Source: Bradyrhizobium daqingense | GTDB lineage: Bacteria > Pseudomonadota > Alphaproteobacteria > Rhizobiales > Xanthobacteraceae | Direction: 5' to 3' | DNA: 64,000 nt | Assembly: GCF_021044685.1 (NCBI RefSeq) | Contig: NZ_CP088014.1 | Coordinates: forward strand, 1,178,001 to 1,242,000 | Shown here: in pieces, positions 9,630 to 18,599 of the stretch | Layout: each line of letters starts with the position of its first letter | Numbering within the stretch: the stretch's first letter is position 1 | The notes under the pieces: model-generated | Databases searched by the model: none | The model's input: only the letters and a program-made list of their open reading frames with translations | What the model was told of the DNA's origin: nothing | Position numbers and translations under genes: made by a program

Positions 9630-9646
9630 GGTTAGTATAGCTTACC
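9630..9646. promoter_or_regulatory. Candidate LysR binding site
   Basis: GGTTAG-TATAG-CTTACC is an interrupted inverted repeat (five of six arm positions match) directly upstream of the lysR start and in the divergent promoter of the aldo/keto reductase. Position suits an autoregulatory LysR site. Confidence 0.4.
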
Positions 9647-9720
9647 ACCCCGGTCATCATTGGCCAACTTATCTCACGTGCCGCGCAGGGCTATCTCCCG
9701 GCTATCGGATGGAGGCTCTG

Positions 9721-10782
9721 ATGACCGCACTTGATCAATACCGCCTGCTTGGCCGCTCCGGTTTGCGCATATCCCCGCTCGCCCTGGGCACGATGACCTT
9801 CGGGACCGAATGGGGATGGGGCGCCGACCCCGATGAGGCCCGGCGGATCTTCGACCTCTATGTCGACCGCGGCGGCAATTTCATCGACACCGCCGTGAAC
9901 TACACCAACGGCGCGTCCGAGCGCCTGGTCGGCCAGTTCGCCCGCGACAAGCGCGATCGTCTCGTGCTCGCGACCAAGTTCACCATGGCGCGCGATCCCG
10001 GCAATCCCAATTCGGGCGGCAACCACCGGCTCAACATGATGCGTTCGGTGGAGCAGAGCCTGCGGCAGCTCGCCACCGACCGTATCGAGCTGCTGTACCT
10101 CCACGGCTGGGATGCGACGACGCAGCCGCATGAAGTGATGCGCGGCCTGGACGATCTCGTGCGCAGCGGGAAGGTTTTGTATGTCGGCATCTGCAACACG
10201 CCTGCCTGGCGCATTTCACAGCTGCAGACTCTTGCTGAGCTGCGCGGCTGGTCGCCCTTCGTCGCCCTGCAGATCGAATATAATCTGGTCGAGCGCACCG
10301 TCGAGCACGAGCTTATTCCGCTGGCAGCCGCCCTCGGCCTCGGCGTGCTGCCCTGGTCGCCGCTCGGCGGCGGCGTGCTCACCGGCAAGTACACCCGGGC
10401 CGATCTCAGGGATTCACAGGAGCGCGGCGTCGGAACGACGCGCGCCTCGATCATCGCGTCGTCAGGCCTGCTCAACGAGCGGTCGCTGGACGCGGCGGAG
10501 ATGGTGCGCGCCGTCGCCGCCGAGCTCGGTGCGACGCCCTCGCAGGTGGCCATCGCCTGGACGCTGGCAAATCCTGCGGTCGGCGCACCGGTGATCGGGG
10601 CCCGCACGCTGCAGCAGGCCGAAGACAATTTCGGCGCCGTCGGGATTTCGCTATCGCCTGAGCAGATGGCGCGCCTCGACCAGGCGACCGCGCCGGAGCC
10701 GATCTTTCCCGGCCGTTTCCTGCGCCGGCCGATGGTCGAGCAGCTCATCTTCGGCGGCGCCACAGTCGCCCGGCGCGGATAA
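9721..10782 (+). CDS. Aldo/keto reductase
   Basis: 353 residues from ATG 9721 (GGAGG five bases upstream). The catalytic tetrad is visible: Asp and Tyr in DTAVNYTNGASE, Lys in LATKFT, His in LLYLHGWD. GAPVIGART near the C-terminus belongs to the NADPH-binding segment. It reduces aldehydes or ketones with NADPH in the cytoplasm. It is divergent from the LysR gene and followed 90 bp later by a small secreted SnoaL-like protein. Confidence 0.92.
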   Translation: MTALDQYRLLGRSGLRISPLALGTMTFGTEWGWGADPDEARRIFDLYVDRGGNFIDTAVNYTNGASERLVGQFARDKRDRLVLATKFTMARDPGNPNSGGNHRLNMMRSVEQSLRQLATDRIELLYLHGWDATTQPHEVMRGLDDLVRSGKVLYVGICNTPAWRISQLQTLAELRGWSPFVALQIEYNLVERTVEHELIPLAAALGLGVLPWSPLGGGVLTGKYTRADLRDSQERGVGTTRASIIASSGLLNERSLDAAEMVRAVAAELGATPSQVAIAWTLANPAVGAPVIGARTLQQAEDNFGAVGISLSPEQMARLDQATAPEPIFPGRFLRRPMVEQLIFGGATVARRG

Positions 10783-10872
10783 ATCCTGAACAACAAGTCG
10801 GCGATGTCTGGCCGACCCGCGCGTGCATCACTTCGGGGCAGACGACATTTTGCACCAGAAAGGGAGACACCA

Positions 10873-11388
10873 ATGGCAACCATGCTCAACCGCGCACTTG
10901 CAGCGTGCGTCTACGCGGTCATCGTCACGGCCTCCACCCTGACCACGGCGGCGCCCTGCGGACAGGCCAATTCCGTGCAGGACGACAACAAGCGGATCGT
11001 CACCGATGCATTCGATCGGTGGGCGGCGGGAGGAACCAGCTTCTTCAACGACCTGCTGCACGACGACGCGGTCTGGCGCATCAAGGGATCGGGCTCAAGC
11101 GCCGGCGAATTCCGAGGGCGTGATGTGTTCGTGGATCGCGCGGTGCGCCCGTTCGCGAGCCGATTGTCGACGCCGGTGCGTCCGACAAGCGTGAGGATCT
11201 TTGCCGATGGCGACCATGTCATCGCGCATTGGGAGGGCAGCGGCGTGGCGCGCGACGGCAAGCCTTACGCGAACAGCTATGCGTGGATCATGCGCATGCA
11301 GGACGGCAAGGCGGCGGAGGTGACGGCGTATCTCGACCTCGCACCCTATGATGATGTCCTGCGGCGCATTCCCTCGCCGGCGCAATAG
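10873..11388 (+). CDS. Secreted SnoaL/NTF2-fold protein
   Basis: 171 residues from ATG 10873 (GGGAG eight bases before). A signal peptide is evident (LAACVYAVIVTASTLTTAA). The mature part matches the SnoaL-like nuclear-transport-factor-2 fold: FDRWAAGGTSFFNDLLHDDAVWRI style opening, then GRDVFVDR and DGDHVIAHWEG. Such proteins are small binding cups or isomerases; the role here is unknown. It is probably cotranscribed with the aldo/keto reductase. Confidence 0.75.
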   Translation: MATMLNRALAACVYAVIVTASTLTTAAPCGQANSVQDDNKRIVTDAFDRWAAGGTSFFNDLLHDDAVWRIKGSGSSAGEFRGRDVFVDRAVRPFASRLSTPVRPTSVRIFADGDHVIAHWEGSGVARDGKPYANSYAWIMRMQDGKAAEVTAYLDLAPYDDVLRRIPSPAQ

Positions 11389-11395
11389 CGCCGGC
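11376..11395 (+). terminator. GC-rich hairpin overlapping the SnoaL stop
   Basis: GCCGGCGC pairs perfectly with GCGCCGGC around an AATA loop and includes the TAG stop. No T-run follows, so it may be a 3'-end stabiliser or weak terminator. Confidence 0.4.
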
Positions 11396-11712
11396 TGCAC
11401 GCTGACATGATGGCGATGCGGCCGCTCCATTCATGGCGAAGTCGCCGCATTGCCGGACGCTTCCGGGGGCCGATCCAGACGCCGCATCACCCGACCTGGC
11501 CCGCTCGGATGGTGCCCGACGCATGCTCGTTGAGGCGCCTGCGTAAGCCATTGATATTGCTGGCATCGTCTACTGTGCATGGGGTTGTTTTCGACTTTCA
11601 TGTTGTCCAAGCCCCGCAAAACGGCCTCGAGCCGCCCTCTTGAACCCACGTCCCGCACGATCCGACCTAGCAAGGTCCCGCCATCCGGCGGGTGCCAGGT
11701 GATTCCAGGACG
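11389..11712. other. Intergenic region before DUF2157 gene
   Basis: 324 bp with no convincing gene. A small hairpin (CCCGCC-ATCC-GGCGGG, 11677-11692) sits just upstream of the next start and may lie in its 5' leader. Confidence 0.5.
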
Positions 11713-12984
11713 ATGTTTGACAAGACCTACCGCCAGCGCCTCGAAGCCGATCTTGCGCGATGGGAGGCCGATGGCGTGATCGCGCCGGCTTCTGCCGCGT
11801 CCATCCGCAATGCGTTGCCGCCGCTTCCCGCCGGCATCAACATCGCCGTCGTCGTCGCCATCGTCGGCGGCCTCTTGATCGCGGCAGCCTTCCTCGCCTT
11901 CGTCGCGGCGCATTGGACCGAGATCGCGCGGCTGCTGCGGTTTGCGATCCTGCTCGCCGGCATGATCGTCTCCGGCGGCCTCGGCGCGTGGTTCGCCGCG
12001 AGGGGCCGCACCGTGCTCGCCGATCTCTGCGCCAGCATCGGCGCCATTGTTTTCGGCGCGGGCATCGCGCTGGTCGGCCAGATGTATCATCTCGGCGAGG
12101 ATTTTGCCGGCGGCATGCTGCTGTGGTCGATCGGCGCCTTTGCCGGCGCGCTGCTGACCGGCTCGCGCGGCGCGCTCGCGGTCGGGCTCGTGGCTGCCTC
12201 GATCTGGACTTGCATGCGGACGACCGACACGCCGGATGCGCTGCATCTGCCGTTCGTGGCGGTCTGGCTGATCGCCGCCGCGACGGCCTTCGTGTGGAAT
12301 TCGCGCGTCGCGGCGCATCTCGTCGCGACCGCGCTGCTGCCGTGGTGGATCGCGACCTCGCTGCGCTTCGAGTTCGATGGTGCCCAGCAGTCCTTTCTGC
12401 TCGCGAACGGAGCGGCCCTGGTGTTCGGTGCCGGGCTGGCGATCGCCGCCACGCGGTCGCCGCGCGCGCTCGTTCTCGGCAACGTGCTGTCGGTCTATGG
12501 CGCGTTTGCGCTGGCCGCCGTTGCCTGCCTCGAGGTGACCACCGCCGACGACATCCTCCGCATCCGCACCAAGACGGTGCCCGCTCAGCCGATCTGGGCG
12601 ATCCTGTGCGGGGTCGCGGGCGTGGTGCTGGCGCTCGCATCCGCAGCGATCACCAGGCGCGCCGGTGAAGTCCTGGCGGCCAGCGCGATCGGGCTGGTGC
12701 TGCTCGCCGCGCCGCTCTGGCCGGCTGCCGAAGCCGGCGAGCCCTGGCTCGCCTATGCCGCGCTGCTCTGCGCCATGCTGTGCCTCGTCGTCTCGGGCAT
12801 GCTCGATGACGTGCGCCCGCGCATCCTTGCCGGCTGGCTCGGCATTGCCGGCGTGGTCACGGGCATCACCTGGGCGGTGAAAGGCTCGCTGCTGCACCGC
12901 TCGGTCTTTCTCGCCGCGGCCGGCCTCGTCGCCGTTGCCTTTGCAACCGCACTCAACCGCATGCTGCCGAGGGCCGCGCGATGA
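11713..12984 (+). CDS. DUF2157 multi-pass membrane protein
   Basis: 423 residues from ATG 11713. A soluble N-terminal segment (LEADLARWEADGVIAPASAA) matches the DUF2157 opening, followed by about ten to twelve hydrophobic segments with little between them (for example IAVVVAIVGGLLIAAAFLAF). Function unknown. Its stop overlaps the start of the next gene by four bases. DUF2157 and GDYXXLXY proteins often occur as a pair, so the two probably form one membrane unit. Confidence 0.8.
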   Translation: MFDKTYRQRLEADLARWEADGVIAPASAASIRNALPPLPAGINIAVVVAIVGGLLIAAAFLAFVAAHWTEIARLLRFAILLAGMIVSGGLGAWFAARGRTVLADLCASIGAIVFGAGIALVGQMYHLGEDFAGGMLLWSIGAFAGALLTGSRGALAVGLVAASIWTCMRTTDTPDALHLPFVAVWLIAAATAFVWNSRVAAHLVATALLPWWIATSLRFEFDGAQQSFLLANGAALVFGAGLAIAATRSPRALVLGNVLSVYGAFALAAVACLEVTTADDILRIRTKTVPAQPIWAILCGVAGVVLALASAAITRRAGEVLAASAIGLVLLAAPLWPAAEAGEPWLAYAALLCAMLCLVVSGMLDDVRPRILAGWLGIAGVVTGITWAVKGSLLHRSVFLAAAGLVAVAFATALNRMLPRAAR

Positions 12985-13595
12985 TCGAGCTTGTCACATC
13001 CGTCACAAGGCTCTGGCAGCGTATTCCGAAAGCCGTGCTGTTCGCTGTCGCCGTCTTGGTTCAATGCGCGCTGCTGGTGCTGATGGTCGCCGATCGCATG
13101 CAGATCCTGCGCGAAGGCACCGAGGTGACCCTGCAGACGCAGCCGGTCGACCCGCGCGATCTGCTGCGCGGCGATTACGTCGTGCTCAGCTACGACATCT
13201 CGCAAGTGCCGGCCGGCGCACTCGCCGGCAAGCCCGCCGACGCGCGCCATCCCGATGTCTTCGTTAAGCTCGCGCCCAATGCCAAAGGCCTTTACGAGGC
13301 GGTCTCCGTGCACGCCGAGCCCGTCGCCGTCACCGCGCCCCAAGTGCTGATCCGCGGCCGCGTCGGTAGTTACGGCGGGTCCTGCGGCGAAGATCGGCGC
13401 CGGTTCTGCGACAAGCTGCCGATCAAATACGGACTCGAAAGCTATTTCGTGCCCGAGGGTGAGGGCAAGAAGCTCGAGGACGCCCGCAACCAGCAGAAGC
13501 TGCGCATCGTCGCTGCGGTGTTGCCCTCCGGCCGCGCCGCCATCAAGCGCCTGCTGCTCGACGGCGAGCCAGTCTATGAGGAGCCGTTGTATTAG
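12981..13595 (+). CDS. GDYXXLXY-domain membrane-anchored protein
   Basis: 204 residues with one N-terminal transmembrane helix (residues 18-38) and the defining motif GDYVVLSY after DPRDLLR. The family has no known function. Translationally coupled to the DUF2157 gene (ATGA overlap). Its stop overlaps the stop of the converging MocR-type gene. Confidence 0.85.
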   Translation: MIELVTSVTRLWQRIPKAVLFAVAVLVQCALLVLMVADRMQILREGTEVTLQTQPVDPRDLLRGDYVVLSYDISQVPAGALAGKPADARHPDVFVKLAPNAKGLYEAVSVHAEPVAVTAPQVLIRGRVGSYGGSCGEDRRRFCDKLPIKYGLESYFVPEGEGKKLEDARNQQKLRIVAAVLPSGRAAIKRLLLDGEPVYEEPLY

Positions 13596-14953
13596 GCACT
13601 CGCTTTCAGCGCCCGCCGCAGCACGTCCCACACGCGCGCATCGTTCATATGCGCCACGTTGAACCGCATGAGATCCGGCGCCGTCTGCGCTACGCTGAAG
13701 ACGTTGCCCGGCGCCAGCACCACGTCCTCTTCGAGTGCAGCACGCGCGACGGCGGTGGCATCCAGACCGCCCGCGAGGCGGCACCAGAGGAAGAAGCCAC
13801 CGCGCGGCATCAGCCAGGGTTCGATCCGCAGCGCCTGAAGCTTTCGCGCGACGTCGCGGCGCGTGCGCGTGAGCTTCTGGCGGAGCTCGTCCATGTGCTT
13901 GCGATAGCTGCCGCCGGCCAGCACCTTGGCGATGATCTCGGTCGCGACCGGGCTCGGCCCGCCGAAATTGGAGGCGACCTGGAGGTCGACGAGATGCTCG
14001 ATCCAATCGGCACGCCCGGCGATGTAGCCGCAGCGCACCGAGGCCGACAGCGTCTTGGAGAAGCTGCCGGTGCGGATCACGCGATTGAGCCCATCCAGCG
14101 CCGCAAGGCGCGGTGAGCGCTCCGGCTCGAAGTCGCCGAAAATGTCGTCCTCGATGATGGTGAGGTCGTGCGCGGCGGCCGCGGTCAGCAGCCGGTGCGC
14201 AGTCTGCAGCGACAGCGTCGCGCCGCTCGGGTTGTGCAGGGCCGAATTGGTGATGTAGAGCCGCGGCCGCTCGCTGCGGAGGATCTGCTCGAAGCGCGTC
14301 ACGTCCGGTCCCGTCGGGGTGTAGGGGACGCTGACGATTCTGGCTTGATGCGCCCGCAGCAGCGCACGGAAGTTGAAGTAGCAGGGATCGTCGACCAGCA
14401 CGGTGTCGCCGGGACGCAGCAGGAAGCGGCAGATCAGATCGGTCGCCTGCGTGCCGGAGCCCGTCAGCATGAGCTGGTCGGTCGATGCCTCGATCGCATC
14501 TTCGGCGAGGCGCGCGAGCAGCAGCCGGCGGAGCGCCATGGCGCCGCGCGTGCTGCCGTAATTGGTGAGCACGCTGGCGTCGGTGCGGGACAGCGCGCGG
14601 GCGGCGCGTCGCAGCGCCGCTTCCGGCATCCATTCCGGAGGCAGCCAGCCGCAGCCGGGCTTCGGCACGACCGCATCCGCATCGAGCGACTGACGCGAGA
14701 CCCAGAACGGATCGACCGCCCGGTCGCGGCGCGGCTCGACCTCGGCCAGCGCAAGCGGCGGCATGATCGACGGCGCAACGTAGAAGCCCGAGCCGCGGCG
14801 GGCGCGGATCAGCCCTTCCGCGGCGAGGCGGTCATAGGCTTCGACGATGGTGGACGGCGAAACCTTCATCGTCGCCGCAAGGCTGCGGATCGACGGCAGG
14901 CGGTCGCCGGCATTGAGCGCGCGTTCGGCGACCTTGGCGCGGATCGCGCTCAT
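13592..14953 (-). CDS. MocR-type regulator: GntR helix-turn-helix fused to class I aminotransferase
   Basis: About 453 residues if started at ATG 14953; the frame stays open to 15073, and no start has a convincing ribosome site, so the N-terminus is uncertain by up to 40 residues. The winged helix (LAATMKVSPSTIVEAYDRLA) is followed by an aminotransferase-fold domain with SGTQATDLI, DDPCYFNFRALL and the PLP lysine in SFSKTLSASVR. MocR proteins regulate transcription and use PLP as cofactor or ligand. It faces an EamA transporter gene across a region with a tandem GGATTGT repeat and probably regulates it. Confidence 0.88.
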   Translation of the reverse strand: MSAIRAKVAERALNAGDRLPSIRSLAATMKVSPSTIVEAYDRLAAEGLIRARRGSGFYVAPSIMPPLALAEVEPRRDRAVDPFWVSRQSLDADAVVPKPGCGWLPPEWMPEAALRRAARALSRTDASVLTNYGSTRGAMALRRLLLARLAEDAIEASTDQLMLTGSGTQATDLICRFLLRPGDTVLVDDPCYFNFRALLRAHQARIVSVPYTPTGPDVTRFEQILRSERPRLYITNSALHNPSGATLSLQTAHRLLTAAAAHDLTIIEDDIFGDFEPERSPRLAALDGLNRVIRTGSFSKTLSASVRCGYIAGRADWIEHLVDLQVASNFGGPSPVATEIIAKVLAGGSYRKHMDELRQKLTRTRRDVARKLQALRIEPWLMPRGGFFLWCRLAGGLDATAVARAALEEDVVLAPGNVFSVAQTAPDLMRFNVAHMNDARVWDVLRRALKASA

Positions 14954-15041
14954 CACATCAAGGGTCCGCGTTCCGCTCCGCCCCTTCGTTGGTGTCCCGC
15001 CGTCCAAGCTGTATTGCCTTCCATACCCGTACAGTTTTGTC

Positions 15042-15058
15042 GGATTGTACTGGATTGT
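15042..15058. promoter_or_regulatory. Tandem repeat, candidate MocR operator
   Basis: GGATTGTACTGGATTGT holds two direct copies of GGATTGT exactly 10 bp apart, one helical turn, between the divergent MocR and EamA genes. MocR regulators often bind direct repeats. If the MocR protein starts at 15073 this would lie inside its coding sequence. Confidence 0.45.
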
Positions 15059-15114
15059 CGCTGGCCTCGCCATCGCTGACGGACGAGGATCGCCGCCCGA
15101 AGGACAGGACGGAT

Positions 15115-15975
15115 ATGCAATCTGCGGCCAGCGGTTGGGGCAACGGGCTCCTCGGCGTCATCATCTTCAGCGGCTCGCTCCCGGCGACGCGTGTGGCGGT
15201 CGGCGGCTTCTCGGCGCTGTTCCTGACGTCCGCGCGCGCGGTGATCGCGGCGCTGATAGGCGTCGCCGTGCTGGGCCTGCTCCGGCAAGCGCGGCCGCAA
15301 CGCGGCGATCTCGCCTCGCTTACCATCGTCTCGCTCGGCGTCGTGGTCGGCTTCCCCTTGCTGACCGCGCTGGCGCTCCAGCACATCACCTCGGCCCGTT
15401 CGATCGTCTTCATCGGCCTGTTGCCGCTGTCGACCGCGATCTTTGCCGTGCTGCGCGGCGGCGAGCGGCCGAAGCCCTTGTTCTGGTTGTTCGCCGTGCT
15501 CGGCAGCGCCACCGTGGCGGGCTTCGCCCTGTCGGACGGCGGCGCGGCTTCGCTCGCCGGGGACCTGTTGATGGTGGCCGCAATCGTTCTGTGCGGGCTG
15601 GGCTATGCCGAGGGTGCCGCGCTGTCGCGCCGGCTCGGCGGCTGGCAGGTGATCTCCTGGGCGCTGCTGCTCGCGCTGCCGCTGATGGTGCCGGTCGCGG
15701 CCTGGAGCTGGCCGCCGACCTGGAGCGGCATCGGCGCGCCCGCCTGGATCGGGCTCGCCTACGTCTCCGTCTTCAGCATGTTCGTCGGATTCATCTTCTG
15801 GTATCGCGGGCTTGCGATCGGCGGCATCGCGCGTGTCGGCCAGCTGCAGCAGCTCCAGCCGTTCTTCGGTCTGGCGCTCGCCGGCTTCCTGCTGCACGAG
15901 CCCGTCGCCTGGAGCATGATCGCGGCGACCGCGCTCGTGGTCGCCTGTGTCTTCTTCGCGCGCCGATTTGCGTGA
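15115..15975 (+). CDS. EamA/DMT-family transporter
   Basis: 286 residues, ten hydrophobic segments in two related halves, the normal EamA (drug/metabolite transporter) layout; ITSARSIVFIGLLPLSTAIF and VGQLQQLQPFFGLALAGFLL are the equivalent helix-4 and helix-9 regions. ATG 15115 is the first good start in frame. Inner-membrane exporter or importer of a small metabolite; the paired MocR regulator suggests an amino-acid or amine link, but this is inference. Confidence 0.88.
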   Translation: MQSAASGWGNGLLGVIIFSGSLPATRVAVGGFSALFLTSARAVIAALIGVAVLGLLRQARPQRGDLASLTIVSLGVVVGFPLLTALALQHITSARSIVFIGLLPLSTAIFAVLRGGERPKPLFWLFAVLGSATVAGFALSDGGAASLAGDLLMVAAIVLCGLGYAEGAALSRRLGGWQVISWALLLALPLMVPVAAWSWPPTWSGIGAPAWIGLAYVSVFSMFVGFIFWYRGLAIGGIARVGQLQQLQPFFGLALAGFLLHEPVAWSMIAATALVVACVFFARRFA

Positions 15976-16367
15976 GCTCGATGCAGCGCAATTCCTGACC
16001 AGGCATTTCGGGCCACCCGTGTTGATCTAGATCAACGTCTGTTCCAGCGCGCCGTGTGCCATTAGACGAAGACAGTTATCTCCTTTGCACATCGCGCGCC
16101 TATTTCGCGGCGACGGTACAATACCGGCTTGGCCGGTAGCTTCTGCTTTCTTTACGGATGGGGCGGTGACCGACATCGTCGCTCGACCGACAGAAGTCAG
16201 CCCATCATGCGGAGTGTCCATAGCCGATTGAACTCTCGACATCAGTGTAGCTGGGGAGTGGCGTCGTGAACATTAATCGTCGACCCGCTCTCGCCACCTC
16301 TAACGGGCGCGGGCAAGATCCGAAACGCGAAATGGCTTGTTCACAAACTGGAGCGAAGGAGGACGTC
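15976..16367. other. Intergenic region with FixK-type box
   Basis: 392 bp without a convincing gene. Its main feature is the palindrome at 16021-16036. A transcript from that box on the plus strand would start near 16070 and run about 300 nt before the small exported protein gene, leaving room for a leader or a small RNA. Confidence 0.5.
16021..16036 (+). promoter_or_regulatory. FixK/FNR-type box
   Basis: GTTGATCTAGATCAAC is a perfect 16-bp palindrome containing TTGATC-N2-GATCAA, the consensus bound by FixK/FNR regulators that activate micro-oxic genes in rhizobia. If it sits at -41.5, a weak -10 (CATTAG near 16060) is correctly placed for plus-strand transcription. The strand is inferred because the only downstream gene lies to the right. 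Confidence 0.65.
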
Positions 16368-16652
16368 ATGCGACACGGAACTCATCTTTGGTTGGCCGGC
16401 GCCGTTATTCTCTGCGCAGCGACGAGCTCGGTGCAGTGGTCGCCAGAGGATGGTCTTTCATGGTCGATTCAGAGCGCAGAGGCTCGCGTCGGGCGACCGG
16501 CGACCCCAGCGAGCGTCGCTGGCGTCGCGCGCCGGACGACGCGCCGTGCCGTCGTCGGTGGAGCGGCCGTCGGTGCAGCAGCCGCAGGAGCGGCCGTAGC
16601 GGCGCCGACCTGCGCCCGGGTGCTGGTGAACGGCGCCTGGGTCTGTCGCTAG
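16368..16652 (+). CDS. Small exported Ala/Arg-rich protein
   Basis: 94 residues from ATG 16368 with GGAGG five bases upstream. Signal peptide (LWLAGAVILCAATSS), then an Ala/Val/Gly-rich middle (RRAVVGGAAVGAAAAGAAVA) and a short Cys-containing end (PTCARVLVNGAWVCR) whose two cysteines could form a disulfide. No known domain recognised. It may be driven by the FixK-type box 330 bp upstream. Confidence 0.65.
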   Translation: MRHGTHLWLAGAVILCAATSSVQWSPEDGLSWSIQSAEARVGRPATPASVAGVARRTTRRAVVGGAAVGAAAAGAAVAAPTCARVLVNGAWVCR

Positions 16653-16731
16653 GAGCACCAGCTTTCCCCCGAAGGTGATCGCGGCGACCACGCTCGTCGT
16701 CGTCGCGCGACGGTTCGCGTGAGGCCGCCCC

Positions 16732-17946
16732 TCACGCGCTCCCCATCACGGTCCGCGTCAGCGTGCTCCGTGCGAACTTCTTCAGCGGCATCGGCTTGCC
16801 GAACAGGAAGCCTTGCACGAGGTCGAAGCCGAGTTCGTTTGCGGCGACGAGGTCGGCGCGGCTTTCGACGCCCTGAGCGACCGCGCGCGCGCCGTATCCT
16901 TGCGCCAATTCGACGATGTGGCGGCACACCGTGCGTTTCAGCCGGTCACCGCCGCTGCCGGTGACGAACTGCCGGTCCGCCTTCAGCTTGACGAAGGGAA
17001 TCTTGTCCAGACCCATCAGCGACGGCCAGTTGGCGCCGAGATTGTCGATCGACAGGCCGATATTGTGCAGGCCGACTTCGCGCGCGACCTCGGTCAGGAG
17101 ATCGAGCTCGCCGATCGCCTCCTCGCTGTCGATCTCGACCGTCAGCCCACCGAAGGCCGGATGCGTCGGCACGCGGCGGCAGAGATCGCGCACCGCCTGC
17201 GGCTCCTTCAGATAGGACGCCGGCAGGTTGATGGAGAGATCGACCGGGGTCTGCTGCTCCAGCAGATAGTGCCAGTCCTGCATGGCGCGATCGATCACGA
17301 ATTCCGAGAGGTCACGCAGATGCGGATCGTGCTCCTCGGGAATGAAATAGGCCGGCGGCACCACGCCCCAGGTCGGATGGCGCATCCGCACCAGCGCCTC
17401 GGCGCCGCTGCGGACCAGCGTGCGCGCGTCGATCTTCGGCTGGTACCAGAGCTCCAGCCAGCCGGCATGCAGGGCCTCGCCGACATGCACCGCCGGGCTC
17501 GGCGCCGGCTCTTCCGGCAGCAGCATCGCGACACGCTCGCGCAGCGTCTCCGCGGCAAAGGGCGTGGTCAGCGGCGGCAGCATCGCAAGGCCATATTCCT
17601 CGCCGACCTGCCGCACCGCCCTGACGATGATCGATTCACGGGCGCCGACCGCGAGAACTTTCCCGGCAAAGCCCTCGCGCACCAATATCTCCAGGAATCT
17701 GCTCGGCTCGATGCCGTCGGTGGCGACGCCGAGCAGGATCAGGTCCGGCAATTCGGTGGCGAGCACGCTCTGCAGCTCGTCCGCGCTGGCGCATTCGCTG
17801 GTGACGAAGCCAAGATCCTCGAGCACCTCGCTGAGAAAAGCGCGCAAGTGACGCTTGCTGTCCGCCACGCAGGCGCGCGGCGTCACCTTTCGTCGTCCGA
17901 AGGTCACAGGCCTTCGTCCGACGAGTTCAACAATCCCATCGTTCAT
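16732..17946 (-). CDS. Degenerate receiver-EAL protein (probably inactive phosphodiesterase)
   Basis: 404 residues from ATG 17946 (GGGAG eight bases upstream). Residues about 25-145 follow the CheY fold but the phospho-acceptor Asp is replaced (PDLILLGVATDG instead of LLDV). An EAL domain follows: GAEALVRMRHP and the Asn of LSINLPAS are kept, but the metal-binding pair DDFG reads DNLG, and AEGVE reads AQGVE. Canonical c-di-GMP hydrolysis therefore looks lost. The protein may bind c-di-GMP or partners as a sensor. Divergent or distant neighbours give no further clue. Confidence 0.8.
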   Translation of the reverse strand: MNDGIVELVGRRPVTFGRRKVTPRACVADSKRHLRAFLSEVLEDLGFVTSECASADELQSVLATELPDLILLGVATDGIEPSRFLEILVREGFAGKVLAVGARESIIVRAVRQVGEEYGLAMLPPLTTPFAAETLRERVAMLLPEEPAPSPAVHVGEALHAGWLELWYQPKIDARTLVRSGAEALVRMRHPTWGVVPPAYFIPEEHDPHLRDLSEFVIDRAMQDWHYLLEQQTPVDLSINLPASYLKEPQAVRDLCRRVPTHPAFGGLTVEIDSEEAIGELDLLTEVAREVGLHNIGLSIDNLGANWPSLMGLDKIPFVKLKADRQFVTGSGGDRLKRTVCRHIVELAQGYGARAVAQGVESRADLVAANELGFDLVQGFLFGKPMPLKKFARSTLTRTVMGSA

Positions 17947-18599
17947 CAACACCACTCCCGTTCCGTGACGGTTTCTTAAACGCGGAGCGTGGGTTCAAAT
18001 AAGGAGAGCTTCACATCGTTGTTGAATTATTTGAGTAACGTTAAGCTCTGCAATTCGAGCTAATTTTTCGGAAGATTCTTCGAAAAGAATTTGCATACTC
18101 GGACACCGCACGCGCAACGACAGCCGGCGCATGCGTAATTTCGTGCGCGGGATCGACGCGTGCGCGGGCTTGCAGCATCATGCATCGAGCGATGCGATTG
18201 CATGTCACTTCGCTGCAATGACAAGGCCGGTTGAGGATTAATTTCCGGCGGCTTTTTTGGTGTTGCGCGGTGCCGACGGCCTCTTGGCCGCACGATGTGA
18301 GAGCAAAAGCGCTCATTCAGGGCGCGCGCATATGTCTCTTTCGCTCGCGACAGTTCTGCGACACTGCGTCCGTGCCTGACGACACGAATGTGAAGCACAT
18401 CACATGTGCGTTGCTGCGCCTGCGCTATGGCTCGACACAGCCGGTGGTGGGGCTGTCGAGGATTGCAGCGATGACGACGCGGCGAGTGATGTATTGGTGG
18501 TTCAGATTCGTGCTGTCGGGGCGATTTCTCGATCGCTTCCTGTGTCTGCCGCGCGCGCATTGAAGCCAAACGCGTCGCGCAAGAGAGGCTGCGCGATCA
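17947..18599. other. 653-bp intergenic region, no clear gene
   Basis: Lower-GC stretch near 18000-18070, no strong ribosome site linked to a plausible frame on either strand. Short open frames here have irregular composition (many Arg and Cys). It probably holds the promoter of the REC-EAL gene. A small RNA cannot be excluded. Confidence 0.4.

Noticed and set aside
16027..16242. 71-codon minus-strand frame over the FixK-type box
   Set aside because: No ribosome site, no recognisable protein features, and it would begin or end within a regulatory palindrome.
18231..18563. 110-codon plus-strand frame
   Set aside because: Arg/Cys-rich random-looking composition and no ribosome site.
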